Shown: piece by piece, positions 36,601 to 51,600 of the stretch
How positions within the stretch are numbered: the first letter of the stretch is position 1
How the letters are laid out: the number at the start of each line of letters is the position of its first letter
Assembly: GCA_013400155.1 (NCBI GenBank)
Contig: VXBM01000022.1
Span: 545,134 to 609,133 of the forward strand
Reading direction: 5' to 3'
DNA from: Helopsaltes ochotensis
Taxonomy: Eukaryota; Chordata; Aves; Passeriformes; Locustellidae
Length of the DNA: 64,000 nucleotides
Notes under the pieces: generated by a model
The model's database searches: none
Told to the model about the DNA's origin: nothing
The model's input: the letters and a program-made list of their open reading frames with translations, nothing else
Position numbers and translations under genes: made by a program

Positions 36601-39600
36601 GAAAAGACAAATATGGAGAAAAGTATCACAATTCCATGAGCAGATTTTTAAGTTAGAATATTAATTAAGCTTTTGTTTCAGAAATTAATTATTGTACTTT
36701 GTTATGAAGTGTGATCTAACTTTGCCAACATGATGAGAGACAAATTTGTATTCTGTTAAAAAGGGTTTAGTTTTATTTTCAAGTGATCCAGGTATTCTGA
36801 CAACAATACAAGATAACAAAAAAATCCCATTATGTCAGATTATGCAATTCCATTCCAGAATAAGTAGACATAAACCTGCAGAAGCTCTGTTGTTTTTTCT
36901 CATTTAGCTGAATGGGGCACATCTTCATAAAGTACACCAGGAACTTATGAATTTCTACCAGCTTAAAAACCCCAAAAACTATGCTCTTATGATTCATTCT
37001 TGATGAAATTATCATTCACTTGTATTGAGTTATAAAAATAAGTCAGGACTGAAAACGTGCTATTTTAATTTTGCATTAGAAAGAACAAATATGAAGCTAA
37101 GGGGCTAGTTAGTAGGAATGAGAGGACTGAAAATGATTGACATTATGTGAAGGAGTTCAGAAGTCCCAAAGTTATGTGGAATTAGCATCCCAGAGAGGAA
37201 ATGTTAAACTTGAACCCTAAAAATATGAAGAGTTGACAGAAAATGTCTAAGTGGCAAGAAAAAATATTAGCCAACAAACAATATTTCTTTGACTTCATGA
37301 AGGATTGGAGTAATCTGAGACATGTCAAGGCATTTGAACTAGCCCTTTTAAGTTAAATAAGATTTTTTTAGAAGTGAGATTTTATCAAAATTTCAGATAA
37401 TGAATACATAACCCCACAAACAAAACACTTCTCATAAACTCTTCTACTGTAGTGTTAGTGGTGGGGCAGACTCTTATAGGAAGAGAAATCTTGCAGGGCA
37501 TAACTGATAGGAACAGCAGTTTAGAAAATTATATTATTTCATCCAGTCTGGGAGCAGAACTTCTCGTTTAAATGTGCTCATATTAAGAGAAGCAGATAAT
37601 CTCCAACCAAATATGAGAGACCTAACAGAGGAAAACACATATTGGTTTAAAACTTTTGCTATTCAGATCTCTTCAAGTGGTCCTGTAATAATATCAGAAG
37701 AGTAGAAAAAGTAGAAGGCATATTTAGGAAAAAGAAGAGAAATAATGTCAAGGCAACTACAGGCCCAAGTGTCTTCAAAAAGTTTTCACAATAGACTTAA
37801 AACAAAAATGAGAGAAGAAATACAGATAAATGGAAAATGGCATAAAAATGCCAGACTCACCTGATAATATCTGTCTTTGATAAGATTACTGTATTTCCCT
37901 TGTCTAAAAATCAGTTATCTGGACTTCATTAAAGGATTTGTTGTGCAGCCACATGGGAAATTTATTAATTAAACGGGAGAAGAGGGAGATGAACATACGA
38001 GCTGGGCGGCGGGAGAGGGGCTCGGTGCCAAGCAGGGTCCCAGGAGCTGGGCTGTGGAGCTAGCAGGCGTCGCTGGGGAATCGGAGAGGACAAGTCATGT
38101 AATCAGACTTACTCAGTCATGTTATTACAGACCAAAGCACAAGAAGTCAAAGTTAAATTAAATCCGTGGCAGAGAGGAAGTTGGGAGACATCACCAACAC
38201 AGAGGAGGATTGAAAGAAATCGGTGGCCTGGAGGATCAGAATAATAGATAAGGGATGAAATTCAAAATTATAAAGTGTCAGGTTGTACATTTAGGGACTA
38301 GAAAGAGTTTCTGCCACAAAACTAGGCCTCAGAAGTTGAAAGAAACAGGTGAACAAGAAAAATCATAGGGGTTTTTTGCCAGAAACCATTTCCAAGCCGG
38401 TGGTGTGAGATGAGATAGACACTGTCGTATAAAAGCAAACCAAGTTCAGCAGTAATGTCTCAGGAAAGGTAGTCCCAGTTATGAAAGATTTCCAAGAAAT
38501 ATTCATGTTGTGGCACCAGGCACCAATAAGAACTGCTCTAGAAAATTTGTATACAATGTCCAAGAAAGATTGATTCAAACTGAAACGTTTTCAGAAGAGG
38601 ACTAGAGCAAGATAGCAGGATGAAAAATCTATATTAACCAAGGAGACAGATTTAGTAGTTCTATTTTCAGCATAACAAAATAAAGCCTGAGAGGAGGAAT
38701 AAATGCCCTCTATTGATATAGCAAAGGGCTAAATACTCAAAAGACAAAAAAAGCAGCAAGACTTTTTGCATTAATATAAAAAGTTCACAAAGATATTTGT
38801 TGTAAAAACTTAAAAGAAGCTCTGTAAGCATTAGACAAGCATATCCTGTAGTTTATCAGTGCAAGTATCAGATACAAGAAACTTGTCACCTTTTTGGTCT
38901 CAGTATGGAAACATGAATATATTTTGTGAACAAGATTATGCAGCACATTTCCCAAGAGAAGAAGGGTTCTCGATCCCATACTCGCGATCCAGCCCTATTT
39001 CAAATGCTCCTGTGCAGCTATCTGCCCTGAGAGCCATTCTTGCAGGAGTTTTCATTNNNNNNNNNNNNNNNNNNNNNNNNNNNNNNNNNNNNNNNNNNNN
39101 NNNNNNNNNNNNNNNNNNNNNNNNNNNNNNNNNNNNNNNNNNNNNNNNNNNNNNNNGAACAGGAGGTGCTTTGGTCTGTCCTGAAACAGGGACTATAGCC
39201 AGGAGTAACCAACTTCTTCACAAAGGGTGGGGTTTATCACAGCTTGCCATGATTTTAATTAACACACCAATATTTGGATAAAGTTGTGTCTGTATGTTTG
39301 TATAACTCATGACACCGTTCACTTTGTTCTGTGCTATATCCATTTATGCTAGATCTTACTATCTAAATCATATGATATCTATTTTTGAAAATGTGCAAAA
39401 AAGGCTAAATATGTTGGATTACAGAGTATGGAGAGATGAAAATGTACCTGAAAAACTCTGAAAGCAATGCAAACTGATCAATTTTATACTAGCTCATATT
39501 TAGAAGAAAACGTGGGATAATATTATTTAGTCTGAAATTCAGAGGTATGAGGTTGTTAAAGAATTCAAAAAAATGCATTTCTCAAATATTTAGTTAAAAT

Positions 39601-42600
39601 ATGTAAAAGGGAAAAAAGTTTTTAACATTATTTTATTTAAATTAGTCTTAGGTTTTGCAGATTCTTTCATGCTTCTGATTTTTACTGTAGATTCAAAATC
39701 AAAACAAATCAAAATTCTACCCTGAAGGTAGAATTGAATGTATTGAAGTTGAAGCTGAGGCAAAGCTAAAATGTCCTCATGAAAAGAGCTTGCAAGACTG
39801 AACTTGCTAACCAAGCTACACTTATATTTTAATTTCAGGACAGATTTCTAAGGCTAAGAGTAACTTCATATAGCAGCAGCCTTCAATATAACTAGTGCTT
39901 TTGGATCTAGTTCCAAAAATAGCCAGCCTTGCTGAAGAATGATGCCACTGGGATGTAAACAACATGTGAGATCCCTGAAATGAAGTAGTTACATGTGTCA
40001 GCAGTGTTTTACTGAGAAGCAGAAGAGCAAAAAGTAAATTAGTGCAGTTAAGTACTCATGTTTGAGCTGTCACTGGAGCCAAACAGGTAATCCTGCACAG
40101 AACTGTAACCCCATGGAGCTGGGAAAGGGAATATGGGGAGGGAAAGGCAGGCAGATTAGTTTGGTTATTTTTGTATCATTAGCAGCAGATGTAATTTCAG
40201 AAGGAAGTAGAGAAGGAAACACCTGTATTTAAACAAGCAACAACAAAAATAATTTAAAAATATTTATGTACACATCAAAAGCAGAAAGCCTCCAAGATGT
40301 CTTGAATACCTGGATGAGAAATTGGTTTTCCACATGCAATTCTAAAATTCACAGTATCGTATGCAATATCTTTCAAAATCCATAAACATGCAGCAAGAAT
40401 GAATTTCTCTGGAAGAAAGACTTTTGGAGAGGATTAAGAAAGGTTTTGTATGTGCTAAGCTCTAAGCAGACCTTCAAAGTTCTATTCAATTGTTTGTAAG
40501 GCTCAGAAGAATAAGATTTCAAGATATTTTTTACTGACATAACCTCCATAACAGTTGGCTTGCTTTAAAATACTGCTCTATTTGTATTGGTCCTAAAATA
40601 CCAGTTGGACAGGGGAGAAAATATTTCTGAAACCAATTCACACTGAAAGGAAAATGCAAGAAGGGTTCAAAACCTCAGTACTATTAAAAAAAAAAAAACC
40701 AACCAAAAAACCCCAAGTTATAAAGCAAAGCAAAACATAAGCTTCATTCTGTTTCAGGAGCCACCAAGGATCCTGATGGGCACCTTCAAAGTGTAGATTT
40801 TGACTTCTTTTGTGATGGTGTCTCCATAGTTAATTTCTTTCTATCTCACTGACTGAATATATAAACTAAATATTTAATGAGTAAAGACAAACTCATTCCT
40901 TGCCTCCATATTGCTCAGTTCAAAAGTCACTACCGGGACAAGTTTCCCTGCTGATGTAAATTGACATCTGTGTTCTCAGAATTTGAAGTCACAGTTTAAG
41001 AATACCAGCACTCCACAATTTATTATCACAAGCAGTTCCTAGCCTCAAGCCCTGGTGCTGCCAGGGAAGTCACAGCTGAGCTCAAGCAGAGGAGGTAGAG
41101 CCCTGGCTTGCAGCCAGCTTTGTGCCTCCCGGGGCCTGGCCTCGCTGTGCCGCAGCACCATGATGTGGGGTGGAGATGACAAGGGCGCTGAGAGTTAGCT
41201 GTCTATGCACTGGCATAAGAGGGCAAATATATCATTTCTCCTCTGGAAAATTTCTAACATGGAAAACTGCCTGCTGGTATGTCCAATGGCCTCTCCACTG
41301 ATTGCTGCTTGACCTCCTATCTCAGGACGCTGAAAACTGGGAAGCCACAGAACATCTGCAGCAGAGAAGCATGCAGTGAGACACATTTATGTGCCACCAC
41401 CTGTGTGTTTTGGAGAGAAGCCATAAAGTGCCTGTTCAGCTTCCCAGGAGCAGACCAGAACTATGCACAGAGGCTCCAGTGCCCAGCAGTGCCTGGCAGT
41501 GCTGGCCTCACCGGAGCAAAGCAACTGGTGAGCAGTAGGATCTGGCCTCCTCCAGGGTTCTACCTGTAAGTAGTATCTGCCCAGGCTTTGAGGTCCCTGT
41601 GTCTATAGAGAAGAAAGAGCCTTGATAAAGCTAAGGAGCAAAATCACTGTTATCGCCAGACCTGGTGCTTCTTATTTGTTTACCTGCATATTTTGTCTAA
41701 ATGAAGGCAGAATATTATTTTTATGAACAGTATGCTCTCATTTGGAATTGACACTAATGAATGCAAGGCCCTTTCCCCCTCTTGTTTGTACCATCAAATT
41801 AATTAGCTCTATTGTGACATCAGTATTTTTCTCAAGTAGTTCAAGGCTTGAGCCTTTCTTTTTCTAAAGGGCATCTTCAGTGCCCTTTATCAACCATAAG
41901 AATCATGCATCACTTGTATTTTTCACAACTAATGCTGTTTATTATAAAAACTGATTGTGATGTGAAGATTGTTATACCGTGTGGCAAATTGCCCAAACAA
42001 TTACAGTAAATGCATGAGCCATAAACTGTACTGCCAAGGACACTGGTAGGTTAGCTCCTATAAAAGAAACAATTAGAGTCTGAGGTGAAAATAATAGAGA
42101 TGAGATGACAGTTATTGAAAAGGCAGAACATCAAGTTTAATGTTGTAAATATAGGTTTGTAGATTACACTGATGGTTTTAAAGTGTTCATGACTTATTGA
42201 ATGGAATAGAATATTCCATACTTTAGAATGGGGCTATAATTATTATTTCCTTTTAATTGTGATGTCTGATGCATTTGTGAGCAGTTGTTGAGAACATCTT
42301 CACATTATACCAATTCTATTTCTAAATTATCATCCTGCTTCAAGGGTTGGAGGGGTTTTTTTATTATTTTACTTTCTTCGCATTCTGTTGTTCAGGGTCT
42401 GTTCTGAACAAAGTATTTTCTCTTGAGGAACGTGGAGTGCTTAGAGGGTTACAGCAATAATTATTTCAGTTTCAGCCTACACACTCCACTGCTTTAAATC
42501 ATCATTAGAAGTTTCATCCCTCAGCAACTCCTGCTGAGACAGTCTTAAACTCCAAGAAACAATTAGATAAGAATAGCTAATCTTTATAGCAACTTGTATA

Positions 42601-45600
42601 TAAAGGCATTGATAAGAATTTGCCAGAAATTAAGGGAATATTTTTTTCCTTAGAAATCATCTATATACAGAAAACAGTTATTGCTATGATTGCTAAAGAA
42701 TTTCAATAATTCAAACCAGATTTGGTATGTATGAAGATTAGGGTGCATAAAAAAATTGTGCACTGTACAGGAGGATGTGTGTCAATAAAGTGTGGTACAT
42801 ATAAAGAAAATGCAAGAAAATTGACATTATTGCCTGAGAATATTAAACAGTCCTCTGTTTTGTTTTTTTTTTAAAGACAAGACACAGGGATAAAAGAAAA
42901 TGAAATAAAATTCTAATGTTAAACCCTAGGGAGAGCACTAAACAACCGGACACAGAATTATGGCTGTCCAAGAAGGCAGAGGTACTGGGCACATAAAACC
43001 AGAGCAGGGAAGGGTCTTCCCAGGGTTTAGAGGAGAGGATACTGTGAGCAGCAGAGCAAAGATAGCAACCAGCAATGGGCAGTCAGTGTAAGCAGTCTGC
43101 GTGAGTTCTGAACTACCAAACCCATTAGTCAGGGGAAGCTGGAAAAAGCTCTAAAGTGACTCTGAAAGCAAGTTGCAAGGAAACTAAGTATTCATCTAAA
43201 ACATTTTCAGGGAAATGCTCTAGGTAATTTTCAGGCTTTTACATACTGTTATAAAAGGATGATCTTAATATGAGGGAGGGGTGTCAGAGCTGTGTTGGAA
43301 TTTGATGGAGCTGCACTGAAGTTCAGAGAGGTGTTGGGGAGCAGAGCTGTGGAGGTGGCAGAGCTGTGTGCCTGAGCAGTGGCTGCATCCTCAGGCTGAA
43401 ATAACTGCCTCTTTCCAAAACTCAAGGCAGAGTCCTGGGAACTAGACCTTAAGTATAGCAGAAGCCAACAGCCTCACTGATTAGAGACAGACCAAGCCTG
43501 CTCAGAGCAGTGCGAGCTCGATGTGGAGAATTCCTGTCCATGCTGACAACAAAACAGGAGATACTGAAGCTCAGCCAGCACCATTCCTCACTTCTGTGCT
43601 CCTAATGCACACTCCTGAATTTTGACTTCTCAGGTGGTTTTACCTGAAATATGGCCAATTCCAACCTAAAAGCATTTTGGCTTCAAATGATCCCTCCTTG
43701 TGGAGGTGTCATGTTGTACGTGCCTGAAACATAACACTGTTATTATATGTCGTGTGGCATATATTATGTTATATTATATATTCTGTTTATATGATTACTT
43801 TCTTTCAGGAGGTTCTTAAAAAATAGAAGTACAACAGAAAAATAATTTAATGTAACCAATGCAGGAAATCATTATTTAAAATTATGTCAGATTCAAAACT
43901 GATTGAGACTGAAAAGGAGAAGATTTAGAAGTAAAAACTGCAGACAAAATCAACATCTATAAATGAAGAGCTGTGAACAGAAATAACTGAATAATATTTT
44001 AAAATATTGCCATTATAACTGATCCTATTAAAATGAAGCTGTATGTTAAATAGGAGCCCTGATTATGAATCTAGGCAAGACTGATTTTCTTATATGACCT
44101 TCAACTACCATCAGTGTTAGAGAAGGCTCAACCTACTTCTTAGTAACTAGATGTCACCCAACAAATGGGACTGACACTAATTATCTTCCTTGTTGATAGT
44201 CAAGAAGCAGGACAGAGGCAGGGGTGGGTGTGGTGCACTCATTATTAGGGCAGTAGGTGAGGCCATTTGCCGGCTGCCATGGCAAAGGAGGCTGGCACTG
44301 TGGCTGCTGTTTGGAAACTACCCTGGGAAGAGAAGACTTCACTTCCAGGAGAGTCAGCCAAGCAAACTTCACAAGTATTTTGAATGAAAACAGAGCTGCC
44401 AAAGAACCTCTACCTTAAATGTTTGAAATTTGAGGAGCGCAATATTAACCTGTGGCATTTCTCCACCTTGAGGAAATACCCCTTAGTTCTTGTCTTGTCA
44501 CCTAAGAAAAGGGGCTGTTACCAGAAGAGGAGAGAAGGTGAGCCTGAAAAAGGACAATTAAGGACTGTCAGTAACTTCTACACATGGAGAAATTAGAAAA
44601 GAAGTTTGGAAAGCAAAGTTGAAAAAGATGCTCAGAATAAGCAATGTATAGTATTATGATTAATAGTATCAAGGGGGACAATTGATCAAGAGAGCAGCTG
44701 TAAGGGAATTTAAGCATTTTTTCTGCAAAGATAATTCCCAGTCGGATTCAGACAATGTTTGTAATAAATCTATTTTTATTAAGATTATTGGATTGGTGTT
44801 ATCCAGGGGATTATATTTTCCAATTACTAATATTTTCATTTTTCGGTCTTAGTTTATGATTGAAGCAGGGACATGGGTGGCACAGAACAAAATGCATTGG
44901 CCTGACTTGGGATGAGAATAATCATCGCCTCAAAGCAAACAAAGTCCCAAGAAATTAGTCTTTATTTTCTCGCTCATTAAAAAAGACCTTGAGTTTTAAT
45001 AGAAGAACATTCATACTTTTTTTTAAATATAGATGTATATCTGTCCATTTGAAGATTTTAGTGCCATCCAGTCTGAACCAGGAGCCCAACATCAGTTTGA
45101 TGCCAGGCTCAAACCTTTAATATAGCACTGTCTGTCCCCAAATCTCATGACTATAGGTATGAAGACTGCAGAAGAGCCCATTGCATAGTAAGTCAGTTAT
45201 ACCTGAAATCAAGCTATAGCAATTATAAACGAAAACACTGCCACTTTTTTCAGATCCTTTCATAGCTCTGTCATGATTGTTGTACCTTATTGTGATATCC
45301 ATGTAGCAATGTTGAACAGTACCTGTTCAGAAATGTTACACAGCTATTTTATATGAGGATGGGTCAGAAAATTCATGCAGTCCTTTCACAGAATGGGCTA
45401 AGTATTTCATAAACAGAGAACCTCTTTCAAAAACATTCTCCAGGATAGTGTTAGAACGTCTATTGAGAGATCCATTGTGAATTAGTGATGCAGAACTTTT
45501 TTATTTGGATATCTGTATCCAGGGCCAAGCTGTTGAAAAAGAGGGAAAGGTAAGTGAGCAGTCAAGTTTTCTGAGGGCTAGGCTTGGCCTAATGTCAGGT

Positions 45601-48600
45601 GATATGCTTTATAGGTCACTATTTTGTCTGGAAGAGGCAAGATCAAATATCTAAATGATTTTGTAGAAAGGAGCTGGGGGTAGCGTCCCTTTGTTTTTCT
45701 CTTGCTTCTTTTTCCCACTGCTTTAAAATATTGGAGGAGGGAAAATTTCAAGATGTGTCTATTTTGGATAAATCTAAGAGGAGAAAAACATTAACCTATG
45801 TTGCCTCTGGTCTTTTTCTAAATCTCACATGGGAAAAATAGAGAAGAAGCAGTCTCTTCCTGGTGTGTCAGAAGAGAGTATTTTCGAGATTGCCTGCAGT
45901 GTGTTAAGGCACGTATACAAGAAGTTGGTAAATGCCTTAGATAGACTGTAGAGAGAACAGAAAGGGGGACCACAAAAAACCCCACCTTAGACAGTTGCTC
46001 TTAAGAGAGGGCAACTATAATCTAAATCTTGGAAAGCGATTGTAAATTCAGTAAGTATCTCAATAGGATGAAAATACCAGGTGTTATCATGACAAGAGAC
46101 TTTTCTAACTTTTTTTCGTTTTTCACATGCTTACTGCCACACAGCAAGAAGGCAGCTATGTGACAGGTATCAATATTTCTATCAAGAAAACATGGAAAAA
46201 AACGTAGGAGACACTGGTTCAGATTTACTAGGGTAGCTGCAGAGACTGACAAACTCCTCAACCCTCTACCACAACATGAAATGTTTCAGCCTAGCATATT
46301 TATCACCCAGGATCTATAAATGTTATTGCAGGGACAACAATTGTGCATCAAAACAAAATGTAAATGCCAATCCACTTCGTGCACCTAATTGCAAGGTAAG
46401 AAAAACCTGCCAGCTTTGCCTAGTTCACATTCATTTGTGTAGCCCAGTGCCCTTTAGGACTACAGTCAGAAACCAGCAGTAATAAATCTTCAGGTTTAGT
46501 ACTAGAGTATCAGCTGGTTTCAGGAATCAGGAGGAGAATGGAAAGACACTCAGCAAGCCAAGCCCCCTATTATGCTTTGGCATGTCAACTAATACTTCTT
46601 GTGTGTGTCACTGAAGGTCTAGGGATCAAATAGCCACTTCTAACATTCTCCCACGGTGTTTAAAAGGTCTTACCCTCTCATTTGCCTGAAGGCAGGGACT
46701 TCATTTAACTTTCAAGGTATTTGTTTGGACCATTTTTTCTACCTTTTGTTGTTGAGAAGATACTCCACATTTTATATTAAAAATACCATGGGCAATTTGT
46801 TCTCCGGACCTACACTTCAGCTTCAATTTCATTGCTACAATTTGCTTCATTTTCAGAATTGCAGTGCTGGAACTGGATCACATCTTAAAGTTCATAATCA
46901 GAATAAACAGCTCAAATGACACTGGTAGTCATTGCAATGATTAAACATGACTCCAGTGCTCTCAGCTAATGTTGCACTAACTTTAAACATCTTTTCAAGA
47001 CTAACATTTAGCAAAGTCAAGGTGAATGTAAGGGAACAATTTTTTTTTCCAGCTGAACATTTATGAACTATAATAGCTGAATGGTGGACAGGAGAGAGTA
47101 TTGAAATTGTCATTTACAGCCTGGTTCAATTTGCAAAATAGATATCTTCCTAAACAAAAGAATCATTGAACATACAGGAGTTCATTTAGCAATGTACTTC
47201 TATTTTTCCAAAGGTCCTTAACCAGCAATCTGAAAGAGCATCTGGTCCTGTAAATATTAACATTCAAGGATAGTTTTACACATGAAGAATTCTACAAAGT
47301 TCAGTGAGACTCCTGATGTTCATTAAATTATTTATTGTGCCTATTGCAGGAACAAGCCAATGGCTGAATTAAAAAGTTCTCTGAGTCAGTCATAATAGTG
47401 TTACGGTACTGACATATTTAAATAAGTTGATGAAATTATAGTAACTGAAAAAAATTCTTACAAGTGTAAAGCCAAGCAATGCATGTATAACACAAGTACT
47501 TATCATGGCTGAGAAAGGAAACCCAGATTACGGAGCAATTGTTTTATATGATTTCATGCAAACAACTGAAAAAGCTTTATAGCAACCAATATTTCCCACA
47601 CAATGGAATACAAATTTCTGTTCTGTAGCATTGGTGAGAGCAGTTTGTAAAGTAGATCATGGAAATTAATGAGAAATTGCTGATATGAATAAATTCCAGT
47701 GTAAATACTGTGCTAGGATTGCTAGTATACAGCAACATGATATTTTCATGAGTTGTTTGCTTAAATTTTAGAAGCTTCTTTTGATATTTCTAGTGCAATA
47801 AATGGATGGCATGTGGGTGGCACAGTTTACAACCACCAAAAGCAAAAACGTGGCAGCTTTCAGGTACTCTCTAGTTAGGAGACCACAAGTACAGGAAGAA
47901 TGTGACTATTTGTCTGTGCATGCCATTCTCATCCACATTTTCCACCTCTTTAACACTTCTGTGATAGCATTCAAAGACTTAAGCCATTAACCTAAATATC
48001 TATCTTTAGGGTCTTTGATAAGTTTCGTATTTCAAATGGTATGCATGCCCAGATTTTGAAATATTATGATTAAACAGACAGAAAAAAACCCATTGAGCAT
48101 AGTTTCTGGCCAAGTAAGATTGTTCTCTATAGAATATTTTTCAAGTGGTTTATCTTAGCTTATTTTAAATTACTTTGGAGAGTAAGGCTGTAGCAATTTC
48201 CTCAAAAGATAACTCTAGAGTTGCTGTTAAGAAGCATTCCTAATGCAGTCAAACTCAGTTCCACAGCTTGCTTTTATCTCACTTGTCAGAATAATATATT
48301 TTAGAGAACCTTAAATAATTATTCTGCATCCCTGATAATCATGGTCTTCAAGTACATGGAAAAGTCTTTTTTTGGTGCCAGTCCTACCTGTTGCCCTGAT
48401 TTTTGCAGCCTTTCTGATGCGTTTCTTAGCTTTTAGAATGGAGTCAGAAAGGCTGCAAAAATCAGGGCGACACTACCTAATTCTATAAGTGAGAAAGGCT
48501 GGCAATGACCAGGAGGCAAGAGATGATCTGGAAATACTTAGTCACATTAAACACAGAGAGAGGAGTGTTCCTCTTAACTGGCTCCCTGTGAATGGATAGC

Positions 48601-51600
48601 TTCTCTAGCAGCTGCTCTCCTGGTAAAAAGAGTGACTGCAGTCACTTCCTATTAATAGCAATAAACTTTAGTCAAATCCCATATCTGTATGCTGATCAAG
48701 ATGTAACTCATGACTTAAAATGCCAGAAAAAAACCTTGAGATTAAATAGAGGTACACAAAATGATGTGTGTTTTAACACCTTTCCGGCTCTTCTTTTCCC
48801 TTCCTGATTGTGGTGACACGCAATCAAAAGAACGAGGATTAAAAGGGAATAAAATTTAAATGCCATATTTTAAATGGCCCAGATGGGAATGCTACAGTTG
48901 TTCCTCATAGCAAAGTGCATGACAGACTATTTCCGAACATCTTGTCAGAAGCCTTTGGTTTGTTTGGTTTTCTTTTTTTCTTTTTTCTTTTCTTTTTTTT
49001 TTTTTTTTTTAAACACATCATGAGCTTGTGGGAAAGGCCAAGAGGAGCTGAAGCAAAACTGTGTTTCTCAGCACAACATAGGCACTGGTCTGCCATCTGC
49101 CTGGGAAGACTGAGCACAGTGCAGCCCTGTCAAGCTGCATCTTCAGCAACTTTTACGTTCTTTGCCTCTCATCAGAAAGGAGATGATGAGCAGCTGAAGA
49201 AGGAAAGGTACTCATGCACAGAAGAAATTTCCCACTGAAAATTGCTTAGAGACCGTTCAGTATATATTTGTCAGAAACACACATGGGTTTTAATCTCTTC
49301 TTTCTCATTGTGCGTTGTACATAGAGCAGCTCTTGTAAGAGCCATTGCCCTATTCTGTGTTGTGTTTCAAAGTGGCATCATGGAGGGAAAGGACTGCTAA
49401 TGAAAAAAAAGATACAGTTTAGCAATTACAAAAAACCGCGCAGGATCAATATCAAGTGAATCACAGTGATACATTTGTGGATCAGTTCAGAGTGATATAT
49501 TTGTGGGCTCAGAGAGCTAAGGGAGGATAACTCTAACAGGTGTCACAAAAATAGCAGCCTTCCCCTTCTTTGTCGGAGGACAGGAGTCCAAACTCGTGAT
49601 ACCTTTCTGTAAGACAATTCTCATGATTATCAGCCACTTTCCTGGTGCTGTCACTTTTGCTCTTGTCAGATGGCAAACCAAGGCCAAGCACAGAAATGGG
49701 ATGTAGCATCCCCAGTGACAGGGGACATGGCTTCCATAACTCTGTATCTGCACCTTTCAGCATGATCTGCAGGTGTCTGCCTCACACAACATCCAACCAG
49801 CTCCTGTCTGATCAGACCAGTGCAGGAGCCTGGTGTCCACAGCACAATCACATGGTCTATATATGAGGACTGGGAAGAATTCATGTTCAGAATAATTGTC
49901 CATGTCCCAGAAGCATGAGAGTAAAAAAAAAATAAAGAGAAAAGAGTGGAACTGATGCAATTAATTTACATTTTTCTGACCTCTATATATATATATATAT
50001 AAATACATTTTTAATATGTATATAGTTATATAAGTGTGATGGTAATTAGACCTGCTTATTGGTAGAGGCTCTTTATTTCCAGTGAGTCTTAATATTTTAG
50101 GAGTAAATTTTTCTCCTGAGGTATATTTATGACTATGTACAAATTAAGCAAACATTTTCATGTAGACCCAATCATACATTAATTAATGTAAACACTATTT
50201 TCCCAAACTGTATTTTGTCCCTGTGCATCCTTTGAAGACTTTTGAAAACCACAAAAATTGTTAAATTTTATGAGGAAATTATTTTAGATTGTTAAATAAC
50301 AGCCAGAACCAAATACTTTATGAAACTTTAAGAGAAGACTATTTGCTCATACCTAGACATGGCCGCAAAAACAAATGAAACATAAAATGAAGAAGCAAAC
50401 TTTTAAGTGATGTGGTTCCAAATATCCAAATATAGACAGTTTTCAGCAATAATTATTTGATGCAGTTTTGCTATTTACTAAAAATATTTTTTAAGGTGCA
50501 ACTTTTGAGGGTTAAGTTCATTTTTTAGAATTTATTTCTTAATAATGGTGTCAGAAATCAGCCTATTGCCCTCATTCACTCATCTTAGTCCTGGATCATG
50601 TTCTTAAGCATATCTCGAAATAGTCATATTATTGTGTTTCCCCAGTAACTTCCTCTGAAAGTGAATATTATTCCTTTCACTTAACTAACAAAACTAATCC
50701 TTTATAATGACATTTAATGAGCTACACAAGTATGCCCTACAGTGGATCAGACTCTCTGCTTAAAAAACATGATCTTTTCATGTCTTATTTTTTAACTGCA
50801 GAGGTAAATTGCACATTTTAAGAAAAAGTATAAATATCTCAGAGCAAAGAGTTTAAAAAAAAAGTTATTACAAGTTTCTAAATTTGAAACAGAGGCCTAA
50901 ATGAATGTCCTTTAAATTATCCTTCTATTCAGATTGCTATAAAGAAATGTTTAATTTAAGATATCCAACTCACGGGTATGGATAGCAATAGTCCCTACCT
51001 GTCAGTTTATTGTGAGAATCACAGATAAAATTGCTTTTACTTCTATCTATTTGCAATACTGAAACTTCTGTCTATTTACAATACTGAAACAATACTGGAC
51101 GAACTAGTTATGTTCGAGGACCCCCACACACACACTCTGCTAAATGTTCTATAACCACCCAGCACAGCACATATAAATGCTACAGTGTTTATTATCCAAA
51201 CTAAAAGTAAGAGGAGAGAGACACAGGTTGGTGGAGGAGAGCTGGTAAATGGGCAGCACTGCTCACTGCGAGATGAAGGAGTAACAGCACATCAGCGGCC
51301 TCACTTTGCCAATTTTGGGGGGTTTGTTTTTCTTGTGCTTTTTTTGAGATATCAAAGCAAAGGAATTTTAATGAGGGTCTGAAGGAGAATAATGAGGTAC
51401 TTTTGCAGATGTCTGCAGGGTGTCCCTCCTCACTCAAAGGGGCAACTTGTACAAAGACACTTTGAAAAACAAGTGAGCAATGGAAGTTGGCATCTTAGTT
51501 ATTTTGAAACAGAAAGCCCCGATGCTGACCTCATTTACACTGGCAAATGTGTGACTCTTGTGAAGTCAAAGAAGTCCCTGTAGCATAAAATTAATCTGGG

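Noticed and set aside
38005..38095. GC-rich patch considered as a CpG-island promoter
   Set aside because: Only about 90 bases, inside a decayed CR1 on the intronic plus strand, with no exon or start nearby.
38859..39281. Open frame spanning the run of N
   Set aside because: The gap supplies about 34 undefined codons, and the flanks alone show no coding signal.
41279..41569. 96-codon plus-strand frame in a GC-richer patch of intron 1
   Set aside because: No motif and no flanking splice signals of matching phase. Composition explains its length.
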